Below are positions 7,480 to 16,491 of a stretch of DNA of 64,000 bases, piece after piece. This stretch comes from Aestuariimicrobium kwangyangense DSM 21549 (GTDB lineage: Bacteria; Actinomycetota; Actinomycetes; Propionibacteriales; Propionibacteriaceae): positions 310,001-374,000 of the forward strand of contig NZ_ATXE01000002.1 in the NCBI RefSeq assembly GCF_000421525.1. The letters are read 5' to 3'. Position 1 is the first letter of the stretch, and every line of letters begins with the position of its first letter. The notes under the pieces are model-generated. The model searched no databases and had not been told where the DNA came from. It worked only from the letters and a program-made list of their open reading frames with translations. The translations under genes were made by a program, and so were the position numbers.

Positions 7480-8787
7480 ATGAGGACAGATTCCGCCGAA
7501 GATGTACGCTCACGACTGGGCGCCCACCTGCTCGTGGACGGACTGCCGCTGGTGCTCGACCTGAAGGCCTCGCACGGCACCACCCTCGTCGACCAGGCCA
7601 CGGGTGAGCAGTACCTCGACATGTTCACCTTCTTCGCCTCGAGCGCGCTGGGCATGAACCACCCGATGCTGGTGGACGACGCCACCTTCCGCGAGGAACT
7701 GCTCGACGCAGCGATGAACAAGCCGTCGAACTCCGACGTCTACACCGAGGCGATGGCCCGCTTCGTCGACACCTTCGCCCGGGTCATGGGCGATCCGGCC
7801 CTGCCCCATTACTTCTTCATCGAGGGTGGGGCCGCCGCCGTCGAGAACGCGTTGAAGGTGTGCTTCGACTGGAAGTCACGACACAACGAGTCGCAGGATC
7901 GCTCCCCCGAGTTGGGTACCCGGGTGCTGCACCTGCGCGACGCCTTCCATGGACGCTCCGGCTACACCATGAGCCTGACCAACACCGAGCCCGGCAAGGT
8001 CGCCCGCTACCCGAAGTTCGAATGGCCGCGGCTGTCGTCGCCGTACCTGTCCGAGGGGCGCGACATGGACCGCGTCGAGGCACACACCCTGGCCGAGGCC
8101 GAGCAGGCCTTCGCCGCCCACCCCCACGACATCGCCTGCTTCATCGCCGAGCCCATCCAGGCCGAGGGGGGTGACCACCACTTCAGGCCGCAGTTCCTCC
8201 GTGCCATGCGCGACCTCTGCCACGCCAACGATTCCTTGTTCGTGCTTGACGAGGTGCAGACCGGGGGCGGCATGACGGGCAAGCCGTGGGCCTACCAGGT
8301 GCTCGACGTGCAACCCGACGTGGTCAGCTTCGGCAAGAAACTGCAGGTCTGCGGGCTGATGGCCGGCGGCCGGGTCGACGAGGTGCCCGACAACGTGTTC
8401 CGCGTCCCCAGCCGGATCAACTCCACGTGGGGCGGCAACCTCACCGACATGGTGCGCAGCCGACGCATCCTCGAGGTGATCGAGTCGGAGGCCCTGATGG
8501 ACAACGCCGCCATCGAGGGCGACCACCTGTTGTCACGCCTGACCGAGCTGTGCGAACGCCATCCGGCAGCCTCGAACGCGCGCGGACTGGGACTGATGTG
8601 CGCCATCACCCTGCCCAACCGGGTCGTGCGGGACGCCTTGCTGGGCGACCTGTTGCGTGACCACGTGATCATGCTGGGCTGTGGTGAACGGTCCCTGCGG
8701 GTGCGGCCGCCGTTGACCGTCACCCGCGGGTCCATCGACCGAGCCTGTGACGCGCTCGACCACGCGCTCACCCGATGGGATGACTGA
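7480..8787 (+). CDS. lat: L-lysine 6-transaminase (LAT)
   Basis: A 435-aa class-III PLP aminotransferase that moves the epsilon-amino group of L-lysine to 2-oxoglutarate, giving 2-aminoadipate 6-semialdehyde. Characteristic LAT segments are present: MFTFFASSALGMNHP, the EGGAAAVENALK cofactor phosphate loop, FVLDEVQTGGG, SFGKKLQVCG with the PLP-binding Lys at about residue 286, and STWGGNLTDMVR. HglS-like and ALDH7-like genes follow within 4 kb, completing most of a lysine-to-2-hydroxyglutarate route. Its 3' end overlaps the convergent membrane protein gene by 20 bp. A cephamycin role is unlikely because no beta-lactam genes are near. Confidence 0.93.
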   Translation: MRTDSAEDVRSRLGAHLLVDGLPLVLDLKASHGTTLVDQATGEQYLDMFTFFASSALGMNHPMLVDDATFREELLDAAMNKPSNSDVYTEAMARFVDTFARVMGDPALPHYFFIEGGAAAVENALKVCFDWKSRHNESQDRSPELGTRVLHLRDAFHGRSGYTMSLTNTEPGKVARYPKFEWPRLSSPYLSEGRDMDRVEAHTLAEAEQAFAAHPHDIACFIAEPIQAEGGDHHFRPQFLRAMRDLCHANDSLFVLDEVQTGGGMTGKPWAYQVLDVQPDVVSFGKKLQVCGLMAGGRVDEVPDNVFRVPSRINSTWGGNLTDMVRSRRILEVIESEALMDNAAIEGDHLLSRLTELCERHPAASNARGLGLMCAITLPNRVVRDALLGDLLRDHVIMLGCGERSLRVRPPLTVTRGSIDRACDALDHALTRWDD

Positions 8788-9895
8788 TCAGCGGGGGCTG
8801 CCCGTCGTGATGTTCGCGGCGGCGCCGCAGCAGGATGGCACCACCGGACGAGGCCAGCAACGTCAGCCCGGCGATCAGCACCGCCCCACCGGCTCCCAGC
8901 GATCCCTCGGTCCACTCGACCAGTGCCTCGGTGACCGAGACGGTCAGAGCCACCACCCCGACGGCGAGGAAGGGCCAGTCACCGCGCCACCAGTACAACC
9001 CGAACAGCACCAACGCGATCGCGAAGGTCATGGCGTGGGCCCATCCGGGGTTCTCCTGGCTGAGCAGGAACTGCGCACCGGCGAGCAGGTACACCGACCC
9101 GACGGCCCTGCCCAGGGTCACCTCGCGCCACCGGTGCAGTTCGGCCAGCACGAGCCACGTGGCACCGACCACCAGGATGGCCAGGCTGCGCCACAGTTCT
9201 GCACCGCGACCCTCGCCCAGCCAGGTGGTGACGATCAGGTTGAACACGGCGATCGCCAGGCCCAGGTGCACCACGATGCTCGGGACCACCAGATAGGCCA
9301 CCAGCAGCACCACCAAGGCCACCGAGACACCCCAGGTCATCGACACGTTGTGCATGTCGTAGTTCTCGGGTGGGTGGTACCGGGTGGTGAACAGGTAGCT
9401 GCCCACGGCCAGTCCGACGCCGACGGCAGCCGCCAACGTCAACGTGCTGACGAAGTAGCGAGGACGAAGGGCGAGGCGTCGTCCGCTGTTCCAGGAGCCC
9501 CCGGCGATCCGGGTGGTGAGGGCCGCCCCGACGAGCAGCACTGCGGCGATGGCCAGGATGATGATGCTACGGGGCAGCGGTTCGATCTCACCCCAGTACT
9601 GGGCCCCCAGCAGCACGATGGAGGCGACCACCAGGGCGGCGCCGGCATAGCCTGCGACCTCCGACAGACGCGGGCGACCACTGCCCGCGGGCGGGGCGGA
9701 TGGAGGAGCGGCGAGCACCCCCTCCGCCGGGCTGGTCTTCACGGCGTCGGCGGCGGTGGGAGTGGCGGCCGGCACGGGCGTAGTCGCGAGCGAGCGCTCG
9801 ACCACGGTGAGGGCGGCCTCGGCACGGGCTGTGTCGAGGATTCCCTCGGAGACGAGGGCCGCCACGATGCGGCCCGAAGTGCCACTCTGGTACAT
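8768..9895 (-). CDS. DUF2157-like polytopic membrane protein
   Basis: A 375-aa integral membrane protein. The cytoplasmic N-terminus (about 1-75) has a short helical region (SGRIVAALVSEGIL...AALTVVERSL) and a Pro/Ala linker. Ten or more hydrophobic segments follow from GYAGAALVVASIVLLGA to VLIAGLTLLASSGGAILL, then a basic tail. This layout fits DUF2157 proteins, whose function is unknown. It sits on the opposite strand between lat and the hglS-like gene, breaking the lysine cluster physically. Confidence 0.7.
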   Translation of the reverse strand: MYQSGTSGRIVAALVSEGILDTARAEAALTVVERSLATTPVPAATPTAADAVKTSPAEGVLAAPPSAPPAGSGRPRLSEVAGYAGAALVVASIVLLGAQYWGEIEPLPRSIIILAIAAVLLVGAALTTRIAGGSWNSGRRLALRPRYFVSTLTLAAAVGVGLAVGSYLFTTRYHPPENYDMHNVSMTWGVSVALVVLLVAYLVVPSIVVHLGLAIAVFNLIVTTWLGEGRGAELWRSLAILVVGATWLVLAELHRWREVTLGRAVGSVYLLAGAQFLLSQENPGWAHAMTFAIALVLFGLYWWRGDWPFLAVGVVALTVSVTEALVEWTEGSLGAGGAVLIAGLTLLASSGGAILLRRRREHHDGQPPLISHPIG

Positions 9896-10005
9896 GAACC
9901 AATGATACCCCCGGGGGCATGGTTCAGCGGTGTGAAAGAGGTCACGACAGGTCGCCCCGCACGGGTGCTGGGGCAGCGGCCGAAAGCGTCGCGGGAAGGT
10001 GTTTC

Positions 10006-11442
10006 ATGACTGGCTCAAGGTTCGTCGAGACCCATCGACTGAGGGCGGCGTTCGCCCGGTCGCTGTCGTCCATGTACGGCAACGAGGTGCCTGCCTACAC
10101 CACCTTGGTCGAGGTCTCGACGCAGGTGAACAGCGATGCGCTCGCGGCAGATCCGGCCCGCGCCCAGCGCTTGGGACGGATCGACCGGGTGACCGCTGAG
10201 CGCCATGGCGCCATCCGGGTCGGTACCGCCCGCGAGTTGGCGAGGGTGGCGACCATCTTCGCTGCGCTGGGCATGTCGCCGGTCGGGTTCTACGACCTGC
10301 GGGGCTCACAGAGCACCAGCCTGCCGATCGTGTCGACTGCCTTTCGTCCGACCAGCCGTGAGGCGTTGGCGATCAACCCGTTCCGGGTGTTCACCTCGGT
10401 GCTGGTCACCGACGACCGGCGCTACTTCGACGCCGACCTGCAATCCGAACTGGACGCCTTCCTGGCACGGCGGGAACTGTTTCCCGACGTGGTCATCGCC
10501 CTGGCCGAACGGGCCGAGCGGGAGGGCGGCCTCGACGAGGGAGACGCCGAGGAGTTCCTGCGTCGGGCCACGGCCTGCTTCGAACTGTCGACCGAACCGG
10601 TGGACCGCGCCTGGTACGAACGGCTGGCGCGGATCTCGGGGGTGGCCGCCGACATCGGCGGAGTCACCTCGACCCACATCAACCACCTCACGCCGAGGGT
10701 GCTCGACATCGACGACCTCTACCGGCGGATGACCGAGCGGGGCATCACGATGATCGACGAGATCCAGGGGCCACCACGCTGGCACGGACCCGACGTGCTG
10801 CTGCGGCAAACCTCGTTCAAGGCGTTGGCCGAACCACGACGCTTCCGCGAGGCGGACGGGTCGGTGGTGGAGGGTCACCTCAGCGTGCGCTTCGGTGAGG
10901 TCGAACAGCGCGGCATCGCCCTCACCCGTGTCGGGCGTGACCTCTACGATCGGCTGGTGGTCGAGGTCGACGAGCGGGTGGCCCGGGGTGCCGAGCGGGA
11001 CGAGGCGAAACTCGCGGCCTGGCAGTCGCTCCCCACCACCGAGGCCGATCTGGACCGGCTGGGACTGGGGTTCTTCGAGTACAGGCTGAGCGCTGATCGT
11101 CCCGCCGGTGAACCGCCCGCCGACCTCGATTCACTGCTCGACGAGGGATGGCTCGAGGCGACGCCGATCGTCTACGAGGACTTCCTGCCGCGCTCGGCCG
11201 CGGGCATCTTCGCCTCGAACCTCGACGATGCGGGCACCAGTGACACGGCCGCCCAGGGGAGTCTCCGCGACGAGGGTTGGATGGCCGAGGCCCTCGGGCG
11301 TGACCTGGGTGATCCGTTCGTCCTCTACGAACAGCAGCGCGCCGCCTCGTTGGGCACGTGCGCCCGCGACCTGGGACGCGACCGCGTCCGAATCGACCGG
11401 CCCCGAACCCAGCAGCCCCGAACCGACACCCGAGGAGCCTGA
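10006..11442 (+). CDS. hglS: 2-oxoadipate dioxygenase/decarboxylase, HglS/YdcJ (DUF1338) family
   Basis: A 478-aa Fe(II)-dependent enzyme of the vicinal-oxygen-chelate superfamily. HglS converts 2-oxoadipate to D-2-hydroxyglutarate in lysine catabolism. Visible family segments include VPAYTTLVEV, GFYDLRG, STAFRPTSREAL, PFRVFTSVL and THINHLTPRVLDIDDLY (metal-ligand His region). QGPPRWHGPDVLLRQTSFKAL and the FGEVEQRGIALT Glu also match. Length matches the family. I chose the internal ATG at 10006 because similarity begins at FVETHRLRAAFA and GGGAAGG lies upstream. It directly abuts the aldehyde dehydrogenase gene (TGAATG), so they form one operon with lat as the upstream partner. Confidence 0.88.
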   Translation: MTGSRFVETHRLRAAFARSLSSMYGNEVPAYTTLVEVSTQVNSDALAADPARAQRLGRIDRVTAERHGAIRVGTARELARVATIFAALGMSPVGFYDLRGSQSTSLPIVSTAFRPTSREALAINPFRVFTSVLVTDDRRYFDADLQSELDAFLARRELFPDVVIALAERAEREGGLDEGDAEEFLRRATACFELSTEPVDRAWYERLARISGVAADIGGVTSTHINHLTPRVLDIDDLYRRMTERGITMIDEIQGPPRWHGPDVLLRQTSFKALAEPRRFREADGSVVEGHLSVRFGEVEQRGIALTRVGRDLYDRLVVEVDERVARGAERDEAKLAAWQSLPTTEADLDRLGLGFFEYRLSADRPAGEPPADLDSLLDEGWLEATPIVYEDFLPRSAAGIFASNLDDAGTSDTAAQGSLRDEGWMAEALGRDLGDPFVLYEQQRAASLGTCARDLGRDRVRIDRPRTQQPRTDTRGA

Positions 11443-12942
11443 ATGACCAGCCACGACGACCTCGTCGACCGCGCCCGCCGAGCCTTGACCGCCGTCGGTG
11501 TCTCGCTCCCCGAGATGTCCGACTCGCCCATGAGCGCCCGCTCCCCCATCAGCGGCAGCGATCTGTTCCCGCTGTCCGCCGGCGGCGATCCGGCGGCCGA
11601 GATCGGACGAGCGTCCGCCGCCTTCAGCGGCTGGCGGGAGGTGCCCGCCCCCGTGCGGGGGCGGGTCGTGAAGCGTCTGGGCAGGCTGATCAGCGAGCAC
11701 CAGGAACACCTCGCCGACCTCGTCACCATCGAGGCGGGCAAGATCCGCTCCGAGGCGCTCGGTGAGGTGCAGGAGATGGTCGACATCTGTGACCTCGCCG
11801 TCGGGCTCTCGCGGCAACTGTTCGGTCGGACGATGCCCTCGGAGCGGATCGGGCACCGGCTGCAGGAGACCTGGTACCCCGTGGGGGAGGTCGGCGTCAT
11901 CTCGGCCTTCAACTTCCCGGTCGCCGTCTGGTCGTGGAACACCGCTGTCGCCCTGGTCTGCGGGAACACCGTCGTCTGGAAGCCCAGCGAACTGACCAGC
12001 CTGTGTGCACTGGCCTGTTCGGCCCTGGTGGAGCGCGCACTGGTCGAGGAAGGTCACTCCCCCGACGTGCACCGCCTGCTGCTGGGCGATCGGTCGGTGG
12101 GCGAGCTGCTGGTGGACGATCCGCGGGTGGCGCTGGTGAGTGCCACCGGGTCCACCAGGATGGGTCAGCAGGTGGGTCCCCGCGTCGCGGCCCGGTTCGG
12201 GCGTTCGCTGCTCGAGCTCGGCGGGAACAACGCCGTCATCGTCACTGCCAGTGCCGACCTGGACCTGGCAGTCAGCTCGATGGTGTTCGCTGCTGCCGGC
12301 ACCGCCGGTCAGCGTTGCACCACCCAGCGCAGGCTGCTCGTGCATCGCTCGGTCGCCGATGAGGTCTGCCGCAGGCTCGAACGCGCATTCGCCTCGCTTC
12401 CCGTCGGCGACCCGTTCGACGAACACACCCTGGTGGGGCCGCTGATCAGCGAACACGCCGCCGACCAGATGGCGAGCGCACTCGACGCAGCCCGGAAGCA
12501 GGGCGGCACCGTCACCGGTGGCGAACGGGTCGACACCGGCATGGGCGGGGTGTGGGTGCGGCCCGCACTCGTCCGGCTTCCGGAGCAGGCCGGGGTGGTG
12601 CTGACGGAGACGTTCGCCCCGATCCTGTACGTGCTGACCTGGGACGACCTGGACGAGGCCATCACGCTGCACAACGCGGTACCGCAAGGCCTGTCGGGGG
12701 GCATCTTCACCCGCGATCAGGCGGAGGCCGAGCGCTACCTCGCCGCGGCCGACACCGGTATCGCCAACGTCAACGTGGCCACTTCGGGGGCCGAGATCGG
12801 TGGCGCATTCGGCGGCGAGAAGCAGACCGGGGGTGGCCGGGAATCGGGGTCGGATGCCTGGCGGGGGTACATGCGCCGCCAGACCGCCACCATCAACTAC
12901 TCGGGCCACGTCGCCCTTGCCCAGGGTGTGGACTTCGGCTGA
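11443..12942 (+). CDS. amaB: L-piperidine-6-carboxylate / 2-aminoadipate semialdehyde dehydrogenase (ALDH7 type)
   Basis: A 499-aa NAD-dependent aldehyde dehydrogenase of the ALDH7A1/AmaB/Pcd group. It is expected to oxidise the semialdehyde made by LAT to 2-aminoadipate. Features: SAFNFPVAVWSWN and KPSELTS in the NAD site, LELGGNNAVIV with the general-base Glu, and GTAGQRCTTQRR with the nucleophilic Cys, in the ALDH7-specific context. TETFAPILYV and the C-terminal GAFGGEKQTGGGRESGSDAW are also present. Context with lat and hglS makes lysine catabolism the most economical assignment. The aminotransferase making 2-oxoadipate is not in the window. Confidence 0.9.
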   Translation: MTSHDDLVDRARRALTAVGVSLPEMSDSPMSARSPISGSDLFPLSAGGDPAAEIGRASAAFSGWREVPAPVRGRVVKRLGRLISEHQEHLADLVTIEAGKIRSEALGEVQEMVDICDLAVGLSRQLFGRTMPSERIGHRLQETWYPVGEVGVISAFNFPVAVWSWNTAVALVCGNTVVWKPSELTSLCALACSALVERALVEEGHSPDVHRLLLGDRSVGELLVDDPRVALVSATGSTRMGQQVGPRVAARFGRSLLELGGNNAVIVTASADLDLAVSSMVFAAAGTAGQRCTTQRRLLVHRSVADEVCRRLERAFASLPVGDPFDEHTLVGPLISEHAADQMASALDAARKQGGTVTGGERVDTGMGGVWVRPALVRLPEQAGVVLTETFAPILYVLTWDDLDEAITLHNAVPQGLSGGIFTRDQAEAERYLAAADTGIANVNVATSGAEIGGAFGGEKQTGGGRESGSDAWRGYMRRQTATINYSGHVALAQGVDFG

Positions 12943-12958
12943 GGGTCACCCGTGACCC
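12943..12958. promoter_or_regulatory. 16 bp palindrome directly after the ALDH stop
   Basis: GGGTCAC-CC-GTGACCC begins at the base after the TGA. There is no T-tract, so it is a weak candidate terminator. It could equally be an operator for the small gene at 12983. Confidence 0.35.
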
Positions 12959-12982
12959 GCCTGCGGCGGTAGCGTCCAGCGC

Positions 12983-13153
12983 GTGACCAGATTCCTGGAC
13001 CGGTCTGGTGGCTGGCCGCCCTACGCGAACGGACGCACGGTCGGTGAGTGTCTTGGGGTGGTGCTGGACGAGACATGGTGGCACCACCGCTTCTGCGTCC
13101 GTGACCTCGACCTGATCACGGCTTCGTTCGATCGGGAGGGCGCAGGTGGCTGA
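12983..13153 (+). CDS. Small 56-aa protein translationally coupled to the AlkX-like gene
   Basis: The GTG-started frame reads VTRFLDRSGGWPPYANGRTV at the start and ends DLDLITASFDREGAGG, 56 aa in all. It is rich in aromatics and contains WWHHRF and two Cys. Its TGA lies inside the start of the next gene (8 bp overlap), and the whole 200 bp gap is otherwise empty, which supports real translation. I do not recognise the family. It could be a partner of the downstream winged-helix protein or a leader peptide. Confidence 0.5.
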   Translation: MTRFLDRSGGWPPYANGRTVGECLGVVLDETWWHHRFCVRDLDLITASFDREGAGG

Positions 13154-14276
13154 GTCACCCACCCCCTTGCATCTCTCAGCGGCCCAGGCTCGTCGGATCG
13201 CGCTCACCTCCCAATGCCTGACCGCACGTCGCCCGTCGGGCGTCGTAGACACGGTGGACAGGCTGGCCGCCGTCCAGGTGGACCTGACCAGTCATGTCGC
13301 CCCCAACGTCGAGTTGGTGCTCTGGAGCCGGCTGGGCGACGGGTTCGACACGGAGCAGTTGGGGCTGGCCCTCGAGCGGAGGGAACTCGTCGAGATCCAC
13401 GGGTTCCTCAGGCCTGCCGACGACATCGCGCTGTTCCGGGCCCAGATGGACGCATGGCCGGGCCCGCACGCCGCCGACTGGCAGGTCGCGACCGCCCGGT
13501 GGCTGGACACCAATGCGCGGGCCCGCGATGACATCCTTCAGACCCTGCGCTCAGAGGGACCGCTTCGGTCCGGTCAACTGCCGCAGGACGGGTTCGTCAG
13601 GCCGTGGCGTTCGTCGGGCTGGAACTCAGGCAAGAACGTGCAGATGATGCTCGAGCGACTCGAGGAGGCCGGTCAGGTGGCGGTCTCACACCGGGAAGGC
13701 CGTGAACGCGTCTGGGAGCTGGCCGAACGCATCTACCCCGAGGTGTCGCCCGTCGCTCTCGACGATGCGCTCCGCCTGCAGGCGGAACGTCGGCTCGGCT
13801 CGATGGGACTGCTCCGGGGCACGTCGGCCAAGGTTCCCGGCGAGCCCAATGACGTCGGTGAGATCGGGGTGGAGGCCGTCGTCGACGGAGTGCGCGGTCG
13901 CTGGCGTCTGTCCCCCGACCTTGCCACCGTCATCGACGATCCCGGTGAGTCCTTCAGCGGACGAACCGCGGTGCTCTCGCCACTCGACCGGCTCATCTTC
14001 GACCGACGGCGGATGGCCGAGTTGTTCGAGTTCGACTACACCCTCGAGATGTACAAGCCGGCCGCGAGCAGAAGGTGGGGCTACTTCGCGCTTCCCGTGC
14101 TGCACGGCGATCGTCTGGTCGGCAAGGTCGACGCCGAGGCCGATCGCCGCGGTGGATTCCTGAGGGTGCACGCCGTGCACCGTGATGAGCCCTGGGCCCC
14201 GGGGACCGTCGATGACGTCGAGCGGGAACTGGAGGCGCTGGCCCGCATGCTCGGGCTGCTCATCGAGTTCGAGTGA
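13146..14276 (+). CDS. AlkX/YcaQ-family winged-helix DNA glycosylase-like protein
   Basis: A 376-aa protein (GTG start) of the HTH_42/DUF1006 superfamily, which includes AlkX/YcaQ glycosylases that unhook alkylated bases or interstrand crosslinks. It begins with the family helix LHLSAAQARRIAL. It carries a QVD catalytic-type motif in LAAVQVDLTSHVAPNVELVLWSR, and the conserved SPLDRLIFDRRRMAELFEFDYTLEMYKPA block, usually followed by WGYFALPVL as here. The C-terminal half ends with the expected helical segment. Glycosylase activity is predicted from the family only. The overlap with the 56-aa gene suggests coupling. Confidence 0.8.
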   Translation: MAESPTPLHLSAAQARRIALTSQCLTARRPSGVVDTVDRLAAVQVDLTSHVAPNVELVLWSRLGDGFDTEQLGLALERRELVEIHGFLRPADDIALFRAQMDAWPGPHAADWQVATARWLDTNARARDDILQTLRSEGPLRSGQLPQDGFVRPWRSSGWNSGKNVQMMLERLEEAGQVAVSHREGRERVWELAERIYPEVSPVALDDALRLQAERRLGSMGLLRGTSAKVPGEPNDVGEIGVEAVVDGVRGRWRLSPDLATVIDDPGESFSGRTAVLSPLDRLIFDRRRMAELFEFDYTLEMYKPAASRRWGYFALPVLHGDRLVGKVDAEADRRGGFLRVHAVHRDEPWAPGTVDDVERELEALARMLGLLIEFE

Positions 14277-14284
14277 GGCCCACC

Positions 14285-15613
14285 TCACTCACGTCGGTGC
14301 GGCTCCGGGACTCGGGTTCGCCGTGGTCGGCGCACGCGGTGGATGCGGGGGTCGTGGTTCGAGCCGTCGAAGTTGATCGAGCCCCAGGAAAGACGTTCTC
14401 CACGGAAGGGGCTCCTGGCCACCTGTGGTCGGTCGGGCCAGTGTGCGCGCAGGTGGGCGGCCACGGTCGGAGCGACGCCTCCGTCCGCTGCTGGGCTCGG
14501 TGGGGCGGGGCGTCCGATGGTGTGTCCCCCAGGGGTGGTGAAGGTGAGCCCATCTGCGGTGGTGGGGCTCCCAGCGATCGTGAACTCGCCCTGATGATGG
14601 GCGCGGTGGTGGTGCGGACACAGGCTGACCAGGTTCTGCGGATCAGTCGGACCGCCATCTCGCCAGTGGACGATGTGGTGGTTCTCCAGGAAGCCGGTGA
14701 CCGGGCATCCCGGGAAGCGGCAGCCGCGGTCACGGTCCTCGATCAACCGACGGGTCCGGCGGGGCACGATCCGCTGTCCCCGACCGACCGCCACCGGGAC
14801 GCCGTCTCGTTCCCACACGGGAGTGATCGTCCCGTCACAGGTGACGTGCCGAGCCAGGTTCGCCGGCAGCGCCCCTCGGCGGTTCACCCACGCGTGGTCG
14901 TCGACGTCCAGATGGATCAACACCCGGTACGTCTCACGCCGCTCGACGCCGCTCACGGCCGACAGGGATCGTGTGCACACCTCGCGCAGTCCGTCCGCCA
15001 GGGTGGCTCCCGTCTGGCCGCTGGTGAACAGGGCGTCCTTGGCCTCCCGGACGGCCTGCTCCACGAGAACGCCGTCGGTCGGAGTGCACTCGTAACGGAG
15101 CACGAACCGGCCGTCCCGTTGGTGCAGTGACAGGGTCGCTGGACGGTGTTCGGGCTTGTCGCGCGGTTCCTCGTGTGGTGGCTGCTCGCGGTCGAAGTGG
15201 TAGTGGGCGACCACCCTGGCCAGTTGCGTGGTGGTGGTCGCCTCGGCGAGGTGGGCGACCTGGTCGACCACCTCCTCGGGGGTCTCGGCCGGCAGGTGGC
15301 GGGCGATCACCGCCGCTTGGTCGAGGGTGACGGCGCCGGTCTCCATCCGGGCCACCACGGCGCCGAGGTCGGGGGCTCGCTCAGCCACTCGCACCAGGTC
15401 ACGACACTGGCCGACCCCGAGCCCGGTGTAGACCTGCAGCCAGTGTTCCGGAGAGCGGACACCGTCTCCGGCCCATCCCGATGACGCCAGCAGTTCGACC
15501 GTGAACGCGACCAGATCGGCTTGTGCCTGACACAGCACACCGGCCAGGGCCGAGGCGCGACCCGTTCGGGCAGCCCACGCCTGCCCATCGCTCAACCCGT
15601 CGAACTCCGCCAT
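14285..15613 (-). CDS. DUF222 / 13E12-type HNH endonuclease
   Basis: A 442-aa protein with an N-terminal DUF222 helical domain (about 20-270). The C-terminal HNH nuclease reads CRFPGCPVTGFLENHHIVHW and continues with GGPTDPQNLVSLCPHHH (about 310-345); the two Cys and the His cluster fit a zinc-stabilised HNH fold. A disordered, Pro/Gly-rich tail of about 80 residues follows. Such proteins are multicopy in actinobacteria and often lie in variable spots; their biological role is unsettled. Stand-alone position, convergent with the AlkX-like gene and divergent from an esterase. Confidence 0.88.
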   Translation of the reverse strand: MAEFDGLSDGQAWAARTGRASALAGVLCQAQADLVAFTVELLASSGWAGDGVRSPEHWLQVYTGLGVGQCRDLVRVAERAPDLGAVVARMETGAVTLDQAAVIARHLPAETPEEVVDQVAHLAEATTTTQLARVVAHYHFDREQPPHEEPRDKPEHRPATLSLHQRDGRFVLRYECTPTDGVLVEQAVREAKDALFTSGQTGATLADGLREVCTRSLSAVSGVERRETYRVLIHLDVDDHAWVNRRGALPANLARHVTCDGTITPVWERDGVPVAVGRGQRIVPRRTRRLIEDRDRGCRFPGCPVTGFLENHHIVHWRDGGPTDPQNLVSLCPHHHRAHHQGEFTIAGSPTTADGLTFTTPGGHTIGRPAPPSPAADGGVAPTVAAHLRAHWPDRPQVARSPFRGERLSWGSINFDGSNHDPRIHRVRRPRRTRVPEPHRRE

Positions 15614-15731
15614 GCGACCACGCTACGAAACCCCTCAGACATTTTTTCGAACACGCGTACGGATCCCTCCGCTTGGGGAAGAATGTGAACCTGTCACGCG
15701 TTGTGCCCACGGTTGTGACGAAAGGACTCCC

Positions 15732-16382
15732 ATGGCGAACACGCACCGCATCGATGACTCAGCAGTCCAGTGGCGAGATGCCGAGGGCGGACGGGAAGGC
15801 TCCCACCTGCTGCTGATGTTGCACGGTGTCGGCAGCAACGAGCACGACCTGATCGGTCTGGCTCCGTACCTCCCGACCCAGCTCACGGTGGCGTCCCTGC
15901 CCGGACCCCTGCCGTGGCCCAACGGCGGCCGCTCGTGGTTCGACGTCACCCCCGATCACTCGACCGACACCAGCAAGATCTCCGCCTCGGTCGCAGGCAT
16001 CCTCGACTGGCTCGACGCGCGCCCCGAGGGCTTCGAGTCCGTGGGTGTGCTCGGCTTCTCCCAAGGTGCCGCGACGGCCCTCCAGTTGGTACGCACCGAC
16101 ATCGACCGGTTCGCCTACGTGGTCGCGCTCTCGGGCTTCGTCTACAACGGCGGCGGCGAGAACGACGCGGCACTGGCCGCTCGCGGACTGCCGGGATTCG
16201 TCGCCTTCGGCACCGCCGACCAGGTGATCACCGCCGAGAAGACCCGCGCCACCCTCGACTGGGCACCCGACCACCTCGACCTCGAACTGCACGACTACCC
16301 GATGGGGCACACCATCATCGAACCGGAACTGGAAGACGTGGTCGCCTTCCTGCAGCGACAACTGGCGCGCACACGCGCCTGA
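15732..16382 (+). CDS. Phospholipase/carboxylesterase family hydrolase
   Basis: A 216-aa cytoplasmic alpha/beta hydrolase of the Abhydrolase_2 family (acyl-protein thioesterase/carboxylesterase like). The oxyanion strand is LLLMLHGVGSNEHDLI and the nucleophile elbow is GFSQGAATAL (Ser about 106). The acid is in FGTADQVI, and the catalytic His is in YPMGHTI. AAAGGA precedes the ATG at 15732. Although the frame is open further upstream, this start fits the family length. The substrate is unknown. Confidence 0.83.
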   Translation: MANTHRIDDSAVQWRDAEGGREGSHLLLMLHGVGSNEHDLIGLAPYLPTQLTVASLPGPLPWPNGGRSWFDVTPDHSTDTSKISASVAGILDWLDARPEGFESVGVLGFSQGAATALQLVRTDIDRFAYVVALSGFVYNGGGENDAALAARGLPGFVAFGTADQVITAEKTRATLDWAPDHLDLELHDYPMGHTIIEPELEDVVAFLQRQLARTRA

Positions 16383-16443
16383 GGTGCCCGCCGGGTGCCC
16401 ATCACACCCTCACCCAGTCACGGCGAACGTCCGCTGTGCCCAT

Positions 16444-16455
16444 TGCATCGATGCA
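16444..16455. promoter_or_regulatory. Palindrome upstream of the osmoprotectant ABC operon
   Basis: TGCATCGATGCA is a perfect 12 bp palindrome immediately upstream of a -10-like TACACT (16456-16461), 36 bp before the GTG start. The placement in the promoter suggests an operator; the regulator is unknown. Confidence 0.4.
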
Positions 16456-16491
16456 TACACTGACCGCACTCCCGCCCACGGAAGGACCCCC

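Noticed and set aside
14285-15613. Homing endonuclease or intein from the HNH motif
   Set aside because: The DUF222-HNH architecture is the common 13E12-type actinobacterial family and no interrupted host gene is present.
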